The notes beneath the pieces are model-generated. The model saw only the letters and a list, made by a program, of their open reading frames with translations, was not told the DNA's origin and made no database searches. Positions 8,220 through 17,696 of a stretch of DNA of 64,000 nt are shown piece after piece. Where the stretch lies: NCBI GenBank assembly GCA_963809385.1, contig CAWEJL010000004.1, positions 124,001 to 188,000 of the forward strand, given 5' to 3'. The position numbers were made by a program, and so were the translations under genes. This stretch comes from JAKAIY01 sp963809385. GTDB taxonomy: Bacteria; Chloroflexota; Ktedonobacteria; Ktedonobacterales; JADMIN01. Position 1 is the stretch's first letter; each line of letters begins with the position of its first letter.

Positions 8220-8909
8220 GTGGAACAGGGCCAGCACGATCAGGGCCAGATGACGGTCGAAGGGCTGGCCCCTGCCGGCCGCCTTGGTACAGTCCTCGGA
8301 TGGACCCTCCTGGCGCTTGGCGGAATATGCCTCGTAGCGTCCGTGATTGCCATAGTGCAAGCGCATGCGGCGACAGACGCGGTCCAACAGGCGGAAAATG
8401 CGTGGCACGATGCCGTGTCCCCCCACCTCGATCGCGTGGGCGCCACCGCAGCCTACGCGGCCTACCTGTCCGCCCAAGCCATCGCGCAACAGGCAAGCGT
8501 GCGCATCGTTGTGTTGCTGGCCGCAGCATACTTGTCAGCGCTGGTAATCCCAGGGGTACTCTACGCCACTCATTCCCACTATCTTGGCGGCCCACTAGGT
8601 GGATTGCTCCGGCGAGCGACCACGAGCGTGAGGCTGCGGCAACCGCGTCCTTGGCGTCAGATTGCGCGCCGTCAAGGCTTGGGCCTCGTGCTTCTCGGTG
8701 TCGCCTCACCCATCCCCTGCATGGCGCTAGCCATTGCCCAATTGCAGGCCGTTACCCAATTGACAGTGGCGCCATGGTGGTGTCTGATCGCAGCTATGCT
8801 CTTGTGTATCCCGACGCAGATCCTGAGTTTCCCTCTAATTGGAGACGGCGCCTGGTGGTTCAAACCGAGGATCGCATCACAACCCCAGAGAGAGCCAAAG
8901 GAATCTTGA
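8220..8909 (+). CDS. four-helix membrane protein of unknown function
   Basis: A 229-residue protein with four predicted membrane helices at about residues 22-46, 88-112, 150-172 and 183-207, and a polar tail. A GTG start at 8220 follows AAAGAGAG; an ATG at 8250 (MTVEGLAPAG) is an alternative. A basic segment between helices 2 and 3 (RLRQPRPWRQIARRQ) should face the cytoplasm. I recognise no family motif. A TATACT hexamer at 8092-8097 could belong to its promoter. It converges on the tartrate/malate dehydrogenase gene. Confidence 0.6.
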   Translation: MEQGQHDQGQMTVEGLAPAGRLGTVLGWTLLALGGICLVASVIAIVQAHAATDAVQQAENAWHDAVSPHLDRVGATAAYAAYLSAQAIAQQASVRIVVLLAAAYLSALVIPGVLYATHSHYLGGPLGGLLRRATTSVRLRQPRPWRQIARRQGLGLVLLGVASPIPCMALAIAQLQAVTQLTVAPWWCLIAAMLLCIPTQILSFPLIGDGAWWFKPRIASQPQREPKES

Positions 8910-8989
8910 AGCGAGAGATCGATGTCGATGAGCCTGCTTTGCGGAACATGCTCTAATCATGCTCTAAGAGACGTCCGTCAGGTCGCGGA

Positions 8990-10042
8990 TTACCGCAGCA
9001 TGGCGATCACCGCGTCCGCCATCCGCTCGGTATCCGCGTCGCCGCCCAGGTCGCGCGTGCGCACGCCGCTGGCGAGCGCATCTTCCAACGCCTGGAGCAA
9101 GCGCTGGCCGGCCTGCGCGTGGCCGAGACTCTCCAGCATCAGCGAGGCCGCCCAAATGGCGCCCGCCGGGTTGGCGATCCCCTGGCCAGCGATGTCAGGC
9201 GCGGAGCCGTGGATTGGCTCGAAGAGCGACGGCCCGCGCCGCTCCGGGTTCAGGTTCGCCGAGGGCGCGATACCGATCGAGCCAGAAACCGCCGCCATTA
9301 CCTCGGAGAGGATGTCGCCCAGCAGATTCGAGCCGACGATCACATCGAACTCTTGCGGGCGCAGCACCAGTTGCGCCGCCAGCGCGTCGGCGTGCATCAG
9401 CGTCGCCGTCACATCGGGATAGCCCTCGCCGACCGAGCGGAACACCTCGTCGAAGAATGGCATCGTCACCCGAATGCCGTTAGACTTGGTCGCGCCGGTC
9501 AGCCGCTTGCGACGTGTGCGCGCCAGGTCGTAGGCGTAGCGCACGGCCCGCTCGACCCCTACCCGTGTGAAAATACTCTCTTGAATCACAACCTCGCGGT
9601 CGGTGCCGGGAAAGATGTGGCCACCGATGTCGGAGTATTCGCCCTCGGTGTTCTCGCGCACCATTGTGAAATCAATCGCGCCAGGGTGGGCGAGCGGACT
9701 ATTCACCCCTTTGAGCAGTCGCACGGGCCGCAGGTTGATGTACTGGTCGAAGCTGCGGCGGAACGGGATCAGCAGCCCCCAGAGCGACACATGATCCGGA
9801 ATCGTCGGCCAGCCCACCGCGCCAAAATAGATGGCGTCGAACTCCGCGAGCTGCTGGATGCCGTCGGATGGCATCATGTGTCCATGCTCCAGATAGTACG
9901 CGCTGCCCCAGGGAAATTCGACATACTCAAGGTTGAGGGAGGCGTCGAGCGCCTGGAGCGCATCGAGCGTTCGTCTGCCCGCCGCGATGACCTCAGGGCC
10001 AATGCCATCTCCCGCGATCACCGCGATACGCTGCGTCGCCAT
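8990..10042 (-). CDS. tartrate / D-malate dehydrogenase-type decarboxylating dehydrogenase
   Basis: A 350-residue member of the isocitrate/isopropylmalate dehydrogenase family. GDGIGPEV opens the fold. GAVGWPTIPDHVSLWG replaces the leucine-biosynthesis loop and, with PFRRSFDQYINLRPVRLL, points to the TtuC/DmlA branch that oxidatively decarboxylates D-malate or tartrate with NAD+. Metal and substrate residues are present in VRENTEGEYS and NLLGDILSE, and the cofactor loop in HGSAPDIAGQG. It is not beside leu genes, which supports a catabolic role. AGGAGG precedes the ATG. Exact substrate preference among D-malate, tartrate and isopropylmalate cannot be decided from sequence. Confidence 0.85.
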   Translation of the reverse strand: MATQRIAVIAGDGIGPEVIAAGRRTLDALQALDASLNLEYVEFPWGSAYYLEHGHMMPSDGIQQLAEFDAIYFGAVGWPTIPDHVSLWGLLIPFRRSFDQYINLRPVRLLKGVNSPLAHPGAIDFTMVRENTEGEYSDIGGHIFPGTDREVVIQESIFTRVGVERAVRYAYDLARTRRKRLTGATKSNGIRVTMPFFDEVFRSVGEGYPDVTATLMHADALAAQLVLRPQEFDVIVGSNLLGDILSEVMAAVSGSIGIAPSANLNPERRGPSLFEPIHGSAPDIAGQGIANPAGAIWAASLMLESLGHAQAGQRLLQALEDALASGVRTRDLGGDADTERMADAVIAMLR

Positions 10043-10240
10043 CGTGTCGCCTCCTCTTGAACCCTTCAGACTATCCGCCTATCTCGCCTATCCGCGCGAG
10101 GCGTCCGCCTCACCTGCGCGCTGACAGTATCGCCCAGCGCAGCGCCGAACGCCAGCCTGCTCCGTCATGCGCCGCCAGGCCGCCCCGCGTCCCAGGCCGC
10201 GCAGGCGGCCTTCGCGGCCCGCAGGCGAGCGCAGCGAAGC

Positions 10241-10271
10241 CCCCATGCGGGTTCAGGGTTCCCGCATGGGG
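10241..10271. repeat. hairpin repeat with 9-base TCAGGG loop
   Basis: A perfect 11-base stem (CCCCATGCGGG / CCCGCATGGGG) around the loop TTCAGGGTT, in the gap between the haloacid dehalogenase gene and the downstream dehydrogenase. It is preceded by GCGAGCGCAGCGAAGC at 10225-10240. The same design occurs inside the glycosyltransferase gene at 5304-5326. It could attenuate read-through between the two minus-strand genes. Confidence 0.6.
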
Positions 10272-10332
10272 CCCTTAGACGCGGGTTTACCCGCCCCCGG
10301 GCTCCCTATCCCTCCACCAGGCTCCCCCATAC

Positions 10333-11055
10333 TCACACGCCCAACAAGCCCGCCAACTCCTCGAAGTCGCTGGCGACCAGGTCAACCTCCGGCTCCACGA
10401 TCGTCGGCGGCGCGGCGCCGGGGCCAGCCTCCAGCGGGCGCGGTATGAAGCACGTTCGCAGCCCCTGCCCGCGCGCCGCCCGCAGGTCATCGGGATGCGC
10501 CGCGACCAGCGCCACCTCGTCGGGCCGCAGGTCCAGCAACTGATACGTCATCTGATACGCGCGCGGGTCTGGCTTATAGGCCCGTATCAACTCCGCTGAG
10601 AAGACGCAGTCCCAGGGCAGCCCAGCGTGGCGCGCCATGTTGACCAGCAGCGCCACATTGCCATTCGAGAGCGTCGTCAGGATATACTTCGCATGCAGCC
10701 GCGAGAGGCCGGCGACGGCGTCGGGCCACGGGCGCAACCGATGCCAGACGCGGTTGAGCCGCCGCTTCTCTTCCTCGGTCAGCGTCGTAACGCCAAACCG
10801 CGCCAGCAGCTCGTCCAGCGCGCGGCGGTGCAGCGCATCCAGGTTCATCCAGGGGAGGTCGCCACGCGCTACCCGGTCCATGTTCGGGCGATACTGCGCG
10901 CGCCAGGCGTCGGCGAACGCGGCCCAGTCCACCGTCAGGCCCCTGGCGCTATTCAGCGCGGCGCCCTCGGCGATGATGGCGCCGCGATAGTCTACGACCG
11001 TCCCAAACACATCGAAGGCGAGCGCCTTGACGCCCGCGAGATCAGCAACCGCCAT
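10333..11055 (-). CDS. HAD-superfamily hydrolase, haloacid dehalogenase type II-like
   Basis: A 240-residue HAD protein. Motif I is ALAFDVFGTVVDYRG with the nucleophilic aspartate; motif II is TTLSNGNVALL; motif III is the lysine in YKPDPRAYQ; the last acidic motif is VAAHPDDLRAARG. These match the type II 2-haloacid dehalogenase branch, which hydrolyses short 2-halocarboxylic acids, though related proteins act on phosphoesters. The ATG at 11055 follows GGGAGG; longer in-frame starts extend into the divergent gene and are rejected. It shares a 42-base gap with the divergent acyl-CoA synthetase. Confidence 0.85.
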   Translation of the reverse strand: MAVADLAGVKALAFDVFGTVVDYRGAIIAEGAALNSARGLTVDWAAFADAWRAQYRPNMDRVARGDLPWMNLDALHRRALDELLARFGVTTLTEEEKRRLNRVWHRLRPWPDAVAGLSRLHAKYILTTLSNGNVALLVNMARHAGLPWDCVFSAELIRAYKPDPRAYQMTYQLLDLRPDEVALVAAHPDDLRAARGQGLRTCFIPRPLEAGPGAAPPTIVEPEVDLVASDFEELAGLLGV

Positions 11056-11097
11056 TTGCGCCTCCCACTTTCGCATAGTAATGGAGGGGTAATTCCC

Positions 11098-12661
11098 GTG
11101 GCAAGCTCCATCGTCGAGACCGTCCGCGAGCATGCGCGACAACAGCCTGAGCGCCCGGCGATCATCTTCGACGGCGAAGTGACCAGCTATGGGAGCCTGT
11201 ACGCCGATGTCGAGCGCTTCGCCCGCGCGCTGCTCCAGGCGGGGCTGCGGCCCGGCGACCGTGTTGGCCTCTTCCTGGAGAACAGCCCGGCGTTCGCCAT
11301 CGCCTATCTGGGCGCCCATCTCGCGGGCGGCGTGGTCACGCTCATCAACACACAGTATCGCCAGACAGAACTGAGCCACATCCTGACCGACGCCGAAGTA
11401 CGGTTCTGCGTCACCTCGCCATCAGGCGTGGCGGAACTACAGCCGCTGCTCACTTCCCGCCCTGCGCACGCTGATCGTCGCCGGCCAGCCAGAGCCAGCG
11501 ACCGCCGCGCAAGACGCCGCCTTGCCAGTCCAGACCATCGCCTTCGAGACATTCCTGCGGTCAGACAGCGACGCTAACGAGCCGCTAGCCCTCAGCATGC
11601 CCGCCGCCGACGCGCCCGCCATCATCGGCTACACCTCCGGCACGACGGGCCGCGCGAAGGGCGCGCTGCTGCTGCACCGCAACCTCACCGCGAACATCGC
11701 CGCCATCACCACCGCCTGGCGCTGGACGCCCGGCGACCGCCTGCTGCTCGTCCTGCCGCTGTTCCACGCGCACGGCCTGATGGTCGGCCTGCATGGGACG
11801 CTCGTTATGGGCGGCAGCGTGGTCCTGCGGCGCAAATTCGACGCCGCCGAGACGCTGGCGTTGTTCGAGGCCGATCCAGCGATCAGCCTGTTCTTCGGCG
11901 TCCCCACCATGTATGGCCGCCTCGTCGCGGAAGCCCAGCGCCACGGCGTCCCGCGCCATCTTCCCCGGCTGTTCGTCTCCGGCTCGGCGCCGCTGAGCCC
12001 CCACCTCTTCGCCGAGTTCGAGCGCATCTTCGGCCAGCGCATCCTCGAACGCTACGGCATGACCGAGACCGGCATGAATCTCACCAATCCCTACGACGGT
12101 GAGCGGCGCGCGGGAACAGTGGGCGGCCCCTTCCCCGGCCAGGAGGCGCGCATCGTGGACATCGCCACCCGCGCCATCCTGCCGCCTGACGAGATTGGCG
12201 AGATCGAGGTGCGCGGCCCGCACGTCTTCGCGGGCTACGTGAACCGCCCGGACGCGACGGCTGAAGCGTTTAGCCCCGACGGCTGGTTCAGAACAGGCGA
12301 CCTCGGCTCCCTCAGCGACGACGGCTACTTCACCATCACCGGCCGGGCGCGCGAGCTGATCATCAGCGGCGGCGAGAATGTCTACCCGCGCGAGGTCGAG
12401 GATGCGCTGGCCACGCACCCCGCCGTCGCCGAGGTGGCCGTGCTCGGCGCGCCGGACGAGGACCTGGGCGAGCAGGTCGTCGCGGTGATCGTGCCGAAAG
12501 CGGGCGAAGCGCCGCGCGCGGAAGACATCATCGCCTACTGCCGCGAGCGCCTGGCCAGCTACAAGAAGCCGCGCCGCGTCGTGTTCGTCGAGGCGCTGCC
12601 CCGCAACGCGCTGGGCAAGGTGCAGAAGCATCTGCTGAGCGCGCGGCTACCACCCAGTTGA
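11098..12661 (+). pseudogene. AMP-dependent acyl-CoA synthetase, interrupted by one frameshift
   Basis: The GTG at 11098 follows GGAGGGG. Frame 1 encodes the N-terminus (SIVETVREHARQQPERPAI ... ILTDAEVRFC) up to about 11457. The rest, from TLIVAGQPEPATAA onward, is in frame 2. Dropping one C from CCC at 11456-11458 restores a continuous protein (LLTSALRTLIVAG). Downstream motifs are intact: P-loop YTSGTTGRAKGALL, YGMTETGMN, GWFRTGDLG and the C-terminal PRNALGKVQK lysine. The intact enzyme would activate a carboxylic acid, probably malonate or a fatty acid, with ATP and CoA. Good preservation after the break argues for a recent mutation or a base-calling error rather than an old pseudogene. 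Confidence 0.8.
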
Positions 12662-12672
12662 CCCCGCGCTTA

Positions 12673-13053
12673 CTATCGCGGATCAGGCGAAATGAGCAGC
12701 CGCGTATGCTCGGCAAGCGCCCGCCGCTGCGCGCGTGTCAGCTTGCCCGTCTGGCTCACGATCAGGCAGTGCGCCGGGTTGTCGGGCTGGGGGTCTGGGC
12801 GGACTTCCAGCCCCTGCCCGCGCGGAATCCGCACGGCGACCACACCCACACCATTCGCGGCGCCCAGCGCGCGAGCGCGTGTCTCCTCAGGGGTTGTCAG
12901 GCGCGCCAGATCAACGGAGATGCCATCGGGATCATTCGTGCTGTAGGCGGCGCTGTTGATCGCGCCATCCGTCACCCACTCAGGCGCGACGCGACGGTAC
13001 AGTTCGTCGTCATCACCAATCTTCAGCGGCTCATCCACCATGCCGCTGGTCAC
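12673..13053 (-). CDS. conserved hypothetical protein, second gene of a two-gene module
   Basis: A 126-residue soluble protein with the ordered blocks DDDELYRRVAPEWVTDG, GISVDLARLTTPEETRA and PDNPAHCLIVSQTGKLT. I have an impression of this pattern as a recurring uncharacterised family, but cannot name it. The start overlaps the stop of the upstream gene by four bases (ATGA), so translation is coupled. There is no membrane segment or catalytic motif I recognise. Strong coupling with its partner suggests that the two proteins work together, possibly as a toxin-antitoxin-like or modification pair; that is inference. Confidence 0.7.
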   Translation of the reverse strand: MTSGMVDEPLKIGDDDELYRRVAPEWVTDGAINSAAYSTNDPDGISVDLARLTTPEETRARALGAANGVGVVAVRIPRGQGLEVRPDPQPDNPAHCLIVSQTGKLTRAQRRALAEHTRLLISPDPR

Positions 13054-13505
13054 GCCTGAGCGAGATCAGCGAGGCGCAACACATCGAGAATCTCGCGCTC
13101 TGAGACACGATTCCGCTCGATCTGGCGGTCGTCTAGCGGGCTATGTCCAGTAAAGAGATAGCCAAGCGCGCCATCCGCCGCCGCCTCAACCTCCACGTCA
13201 GCGCGCGTCCCCTTCCATTCGAGCGAAACGCCACCATCGGCGAGTGGCGCGATAACATACGGTCGCGCACGGTCGCCAAATGAATGAAACGCCAGCCGCA
13301 ACACAGCCTCCGCCTCAGAGATCGCCGCGCCGGTGGGCGGAATCGCGCCATACGAGTCCCAGTTCGGCGTCAGGGCCGCCAGGCGTGCGAGCTGGCTCAT
13401 GGCCTGCTCCAGCATGGCGCCATCGGCGCCGGATCGCGCCGCGCCGCTCTTTCCCATGTCGCGCCACCTCTCTCCCAGCGTCCTCGCATCGTAGGTGAGC
13501 GTCAT
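13050..13505 (-). CDS. conserved hypothetical protein, first gene of a two-gene module
   Basis: A 151-residue soluble protein. It contains LTPNWDSYGAIPPTGAAI, then IAPLADGGVSLEWKGTRAD and VEVEAAADGALGYLF, a pattern of an N-terminal helix and a C-terminal sheet. The ATG at 13505 gives MTLTYDARTL; an ATG at 13457 (MGKSGAARSG) has a better-spaced GAGAGAGG site and may be the real start. The stop overlaps the next start by four bases. Function unknown. The WDSYGA/EWKG block with a coupled 120-residue partner deserves a search for conserved pairs. Confidence 0.7.
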   Translation of the reverse strand: MTLTYDARTLGERWRDMGKSGAARSGADGAMLEQAMSQLARLAALTPNWDSYGAIPPTGAAISEAEAVLRLAFHSFGDRARPYVIAPLADGGVSLEWKGTRADVEVEAAADGALGYLFTGHSPLDDRQIERNRVSEREILDVLRLADLAQA

Positions 13506-13544
13506 GCTCCACACCGCCTCATCGTACCATACGCCCACCTCAGC

Positions 13545-15232
13545 TTATTCGTACACCACCCGCGGCGTCACACCCGCGCGCTGGGCGACGGCGGCGGCGA
13601 ATACGGCGGCGGGCGATTCCCCCGGCGCGAGCGACGTCTTGCCTACCCACAGCGCGTTCGCTGGCCAATCCACCTCGGATTGCTGCGCATCGTCAGCCAC
13701 TGCCTTGTACGACTCGACCTTGCCCTGCTTCACCGTGATGACCATTGCCGCAACCAGATCCCAGGGAATCGCGGCCACCTTTCTCCCGCGCATGGAGCGC
13801 AAGCCCTGCTCGTCTGCGATAATGAGTGTCCCTCTGTGAAGGATTCCCGCGATCGCCACAACACTGAGCAACAGAACCGGAGCGAGTAGAGCGCTTGACG
13901 TGACTTTATGAAGATCCCACCACGGAACATAGCTGATTAACAGCTTCTGGGAAGTCCACATATCCTCGGACCAGCGCGTAGATATCGCCCGCAACCAACA
14001 AACCCATAGCGAACGCGATCAGATGGTCGCGCCAGATATGCCGCATGCGCAGACTCAACACTCCAGCGCCAGAGTGTGGCGCGGGCGGCAAATATACATC
14101 CAGATGTGGGGCATCCGCCGCTGGAGCTTCCTGAATAATCTCCGCAATCATCCGGACCTCAAAAACCAGCAACGCCAGGCCCGCCGCGCCCATCGTCACC
14201 GCCACATAGATATTGAGCGGCTGCGAGGTCGTCAGCGGCGCCATCAGCGCGCCCACCGCCGCGATGAGCGGACTGGCTGCGAGCGCCAGCATGACCAAGG
14301 TAATCAGCGGCGATAGACGCCGCCAGCCAGAGGCCCGCGCGCCAAGACCGGCGCTGAGCGCCGCGCCGGCCTCTTCATTCACCGCCAGCGAGGGCTCGCA
14401 CGTGCGAGGAATCAACCCCGTCCGTGCGATGATCGTCCGCACGACCGCACGCGAACGCTCCCGCATCTCCTCATAGCTGGCGCCATCGGCGGCGGCTGGG
14501 GCTTTGACTGGTGGGTACTCCCGCCACTCGACCAGCGCGCGCTCACTCATCAGCGCATAGCCCGCGAACGGGTCTTCGCTTGCGCTCGCGCGCCAGGCCT
14601 CGAACAGTCGCGCCTCATCCCAGGGGATGAAGACCTCTGCCTTCCCTGGCCGCAGCCAGCGTATCCCTTCGTCCGTCGCGACTACCCCATGCGACGACCT
14701 CCGCCGACGCGCCCACCACCAGACGAACCAACCCAGCTCCAGCGCCGCGAGCGTCGCTCCAAACACAAGAGGAAGCGATGAGAAAGCGGGGAGACGAGTA
14801 GCGCCAGTCAGCGCGGCGAGCAGAAATGTGACCAACATCGCGAGGAACAGCAGCATGGTCACCGGTAGCCAGGGTAGTCGCGCGGGCCGCCAGAGCAGCG
14901 CGAGCGACTGGCCGAGCGCTATCTTCCGGCGGCGCGAGCGGCGGCTTGATCGCTGCGGGCGGCATCGCGCGCACATCGCCCGCCAGCGCCAGCGCGCGCA
15001 GCCGCTCCCGCTCCCTGCTCCGCTTCGCGCTCCATACCATAAAGGAGCCCATGCTCGCGCTAACGAGACAAAACCACAAGAAAGACCAGTCCATCTCCGC
15101 CAGCGCCGAGGTCAACGACCCCCAAATGAGCAGCGCGCTGACGAACATCGCGACCGGGAGCAGCGCCATGATCGCGGCGATGCCATACCCAAGCCCCCGA
15201 GCCAACCGCCACTTTCGGTCCGCTGATGGCAT
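13545..15232 (-). pseudogene. polytopic membrane protein with duplicated PH-like domains, two frameshifts
   Basis: Three overlapping frames encode one protein. The ATG at 15232 follows GAAGGGGGG and encodes two helices (GYGIAAIMALLPVAMFVSAL ...) to about 14930. The frame then shifts to KIALGQSLALLWRPARLPW and continues through four more helices to about 13950. It shifts again to WWDLHKVTSSALLAPVLLLS and ends at 13545. Two soluble blocks resemble each other: VVATDEGIRWLRPGKAEVFI followed by PWDEARLF, and LIIADEQGLRSMRGRKVAAI followed by PWDLVAAM, suggesting tandem PH-like domains after helix pairs. Without the two single-base shifts it would be about 560 residues. Function unknown. Either a recent pseudogene or base-calling errors. 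Confidence 0.65.
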
Positions 15233-15256
15233 ACCCCCCCTTCACATCACGCTCGC

Positions 15257-16201
15257 TCAGTGGCTGAAGTTCACCGCATCGGTGTTGCCACCGCAGATGA
15301 CGACGCCCACGCGCTCGCCTGCCGCTGGCTGGTACTTTCCGGAGAGGACGGCGGCGAAGGCCGTCGCGCCGCCCGGCTCGGCCACCACCCGCAGCGTCTT
15401 CCACAGCGCCTCTTGCGCCGCGCGGATATCCTCGTCGCTGACCAGCGTCACGCCGGAGACGTACTGCTGCGCCAGCGGGAACATCAGCGCGCCCACCTGG
15501 CGCGGGGCCAGCGAATCGGCGGCGATGCTCCCGGTCGGCGCGTCCACCGGATGGCCCGCCTCCAGCGCGTTGTGGAGCGTCGGCGCGCCCTCCGGCTCGA
15601 CGCCCACGATCTTCACCGCGCCGCGATACCACGCCGCGATGCCGCCAATCAGCCCGCCACCGCCGACCGCCACGAGCAGCGTATCAATCCCGCCGTCCTG
15701 CTCCTGAAGCTCGCGCCCCAGCGTCCCCTGACCCAGTAGCGTCTCCACCTGGTCGAAGGGATGCACGGGCAGCGCGCCGCTCTCCGCGCGGAATAGCTCG
15801 CTGGCGGCGTAGGCGTCAGCGAAGCGCTCGCCCGTCACGACCAGTTCCGCGCCCAGCTCGCGGATGCGCGCGATCTTGGCCGGCGAGGAGATGGTGGGAA
15901 CGAAGATCGTCGCCGGTATCCCCAGCCGCCGCGCGGCGAACGCCACCGCGACGCCGTGATTCCCGCCCGAGGCCGCCACCACGCCCACCGCCGGAACCTC
16001 GCGCAGCAGCAGGCTGGCGAAGGCCCCGCGCGCCTTGAACGAACCGGCGTGTTGCATCAGTTCCAGCTTCATCACCAGCGGCGCGGCGGGCAGGCCGAAG
16101 TCCGCGCTATCCACCGCGATGATCGGCGTGCGCCGGATGTAGGGGGCGATGCGCTCGTGGGCGGCGGCGATGCGCTCCGGCGTGATCGGTGATTCTGTCA
16201 T
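15257..16201 (-). CDS. threonine/serine dehydratase, PLP-dependent
   Basis: A 314-residue fold-type II PLP enzyme. The Schiff-base lysine is in HAGSFKARGAF, the substrate loop is ASGGNHGVAVA, and the phosphate-binding glycine loop is AVGGGGLIGGIAAW. There is no C-terminal regulatory ACT domain, so it resembles the short catabolic TdcB or serine racemase type. It would deaminate threonine to 2-oxobutanoate, or serine to pyruvate. The ATG at 16201 follows GAGGTGG; a GTG three codons earlier is possible. It lies 24 bases upstream of the broken membrane gene on the same strand. Confidence 0.85.
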   Translation of the reverse strand: MTESPITPERIAAAHERIAPYIRRTPIIAVDSADFGLPAAPLVMKLELMQHAGSFKARGAFASLLLREVPAVGVVAASGGNHGVAVAFAARRLGIPATIFVPTISSPAKIARIRELGAELVVTGERFADAYAASELFRAESGALPVHPFDQVETLLGQGTLGRELQEQDGGIDTLLVAVGGGGLIGGIAAWYRGAVKIVGVEPEGAPTLHNALEAGHPVDAPTGSIAADSLAPRQVGALMFPLAQQYVSGVTLVSDEDIRAAQEALWKTLRVVAEPGGATAFAAVLSGKYQPAAGERVGVVICGGNTDAVNFSH

Positions 16202-16399
16202 GTTATCCACCTCATCAGTAAGCGTTCTCCGCCCAGTATCTCACACAACTCAGCGAGGCCCAATGGCCTCTCACGCCCGCGCGCATTGGCGCCTCCCGCG
16301 CGAATGGAGATACCTGCCGTTCCTGGTCGAGTTCGAGAGCCCAGCGGACGCCAGCTTGCGGAGAAACACGCGACGCGCGAGGAGAAAGGGCCGTCCCCT

Positions 16400-17680
16400 A
16401 TGATTCCAGGCACAGCGATCCTGGCGGCCCTGATCTTCCTCTACGGCGCCGTCGCGCTGCGGCTGAGCCGCTGGTCCATTTCCATGCCGATGGTGTTCGT
16501 CGCGGCCGGCCTCCTGCTTGGACCAGGTGTGACAAACCTCTTGCCCATCTCACCCGCGACACAAGGAGTGCAAAATCTCGCGGAGATTGCCCTGGCGCTG
16601 CTGCTCTTCGCCGACGCCACAACGCTCAGCCTGCGAAGGGTGCGCCAGGATGCGCAGATCCCGCTCCGGCTGCTCACCATTGGCCTGCCCCTGACCATCG
16701 CGCTTGGCGCGCTCATCGCCTTCTGGCTGCTCCCCGAGGAAGGACTCGCGTTCGCGGCGCTGCTGGCGGCCATTCTCGCGCCCACTGACGCGACGCTCAG
16801 CCTTCAGGTCATCAACAATCCAGTGGTCCCCGTGCGCATCCGGCGCGCGCTGAACGTCGAGAGCGGACTAAACGACGGCATCGCTACCCCGTTCTTTTCA
16901 CTCTTCCTCGCCTTCGCCATCGAGACCGAACAGCCACAACAAGGCTGGCTGGCTGCGTCGCTCGCCTCCATCGCCCTCGCCATCGTGGTCGGAACGCTCG
17001 CGGGAGCCGCCGGCGCCTGGCTCTTGAAGCGCGCCGCCAACCGCGGCTGGACCGCTGGGTGGGCGGAGCATATCTCCCTGCTGGGATTGGGGCTGGCCAT
17101 CTACTTCGGCGCCGTGGCGCTCAACGGCAATGGCTTTGTCGCGGCCTTCACCGGTGGCCTCGTCTTTGGCCGCTCCATGCGCCGGTATGCCGCCCAGCCC
17201 ATCGAGTTCGCCAGCTCCTTCGGCACATTCCTCTCACTGCTCGTGTGGGTCGTCTTTGGGGCCGTACTGATTCCCGACGCTCTCCGCTTCACCACTGGCT
17301 GGAGCCCGATCATCTACGCCGTCCTCAGCCTGACGGTGATTCGCATGGCGCCGGTGGCGCTGGCGATGATCGGCGTCCGCATGCGCCCCGATACCGTGGC
17401 GATCATGGGCTGGTTCGGTCCGCGCGGCCTGACTTCGGTGGTCTTCACGCTGCTCGCGCTGACCCAATTCACGCAAGCCAGCCAGCCCATACATACGCTG
17501 GTCGCTGTGGCGACGTGGACGATTCTGTTCAGCGTCGTGGCTCACGGCCTCTCAGCGCAACCCCTCGCAAACTGGTACACTCGCAGGATCAAAGCGGCCG
17601 GCGCCAACCTCCCGGAGTTGGTCGATGTCCCCGCGATCGACGCGCGACACGGCAGTCTCGGCCAGGATTCGCCGCCATGA
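16400..17680 (+). CDS. cation/proton antiporter (CPA type)
   Basis: A 426-residue polytopic protein with about twelve helices, covering the Na+/H+ exchanger fold. LLFADATTLSLRRVR in helix 3, LAPTDATLSLQVINNP in helix 5 and LNVESGLNDGIATP in helix 6 are the conserved ion-path motifs of the NhaP-like CPA1 family. It would exchange Na+ or K+ for protons for pH and salt homeostasis. The ATG at 16400 follows GGAGAAAGG. There is no TrkA or UspA regulatory tail; the last 30 residues are polar. It converges with the histidine phosphatase gene, leaving only 16 bases. Confidence 0.88.
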   Translation: MIPGTAILAALIFLYGAVALRLSRWSISMPMVFVAAGLLLGPGVTNLLPISPATQGVQNLAEIALALLLFADATTLSLRRVRQDAQIPLRLLTIGLPLTIALGALIAFWLLPEEGLAFAALLAAILAPTDATLSLQVINNPVVPVRIRRALNVESGLNDGIATPFFSLFLAFAIETEQPQQGWLAASLASIALAIVVGTLAGAAGAWLLKRAANRGWTAGWAEHISLLGLGLAIYFGAVALNGNGFVAAFTGGLVFGRSMRRYAAQPIEFASSFGTFLSLLVWVVFGAVLIPDALRFTTGWSPIIYAVLSLTVIRMAPVALAMIGVRMRPDTVAIMGWFGPRGLTSVVFTLLALTQFTQASQPIHTLVAVATWTILFSVVAHGLSAQPLANWYTRRIKAAGANLPELVDVPAIDARHGSLGQDSPP

Positions 17681-17696
17681 GTCGCCCCGCTCGCAC

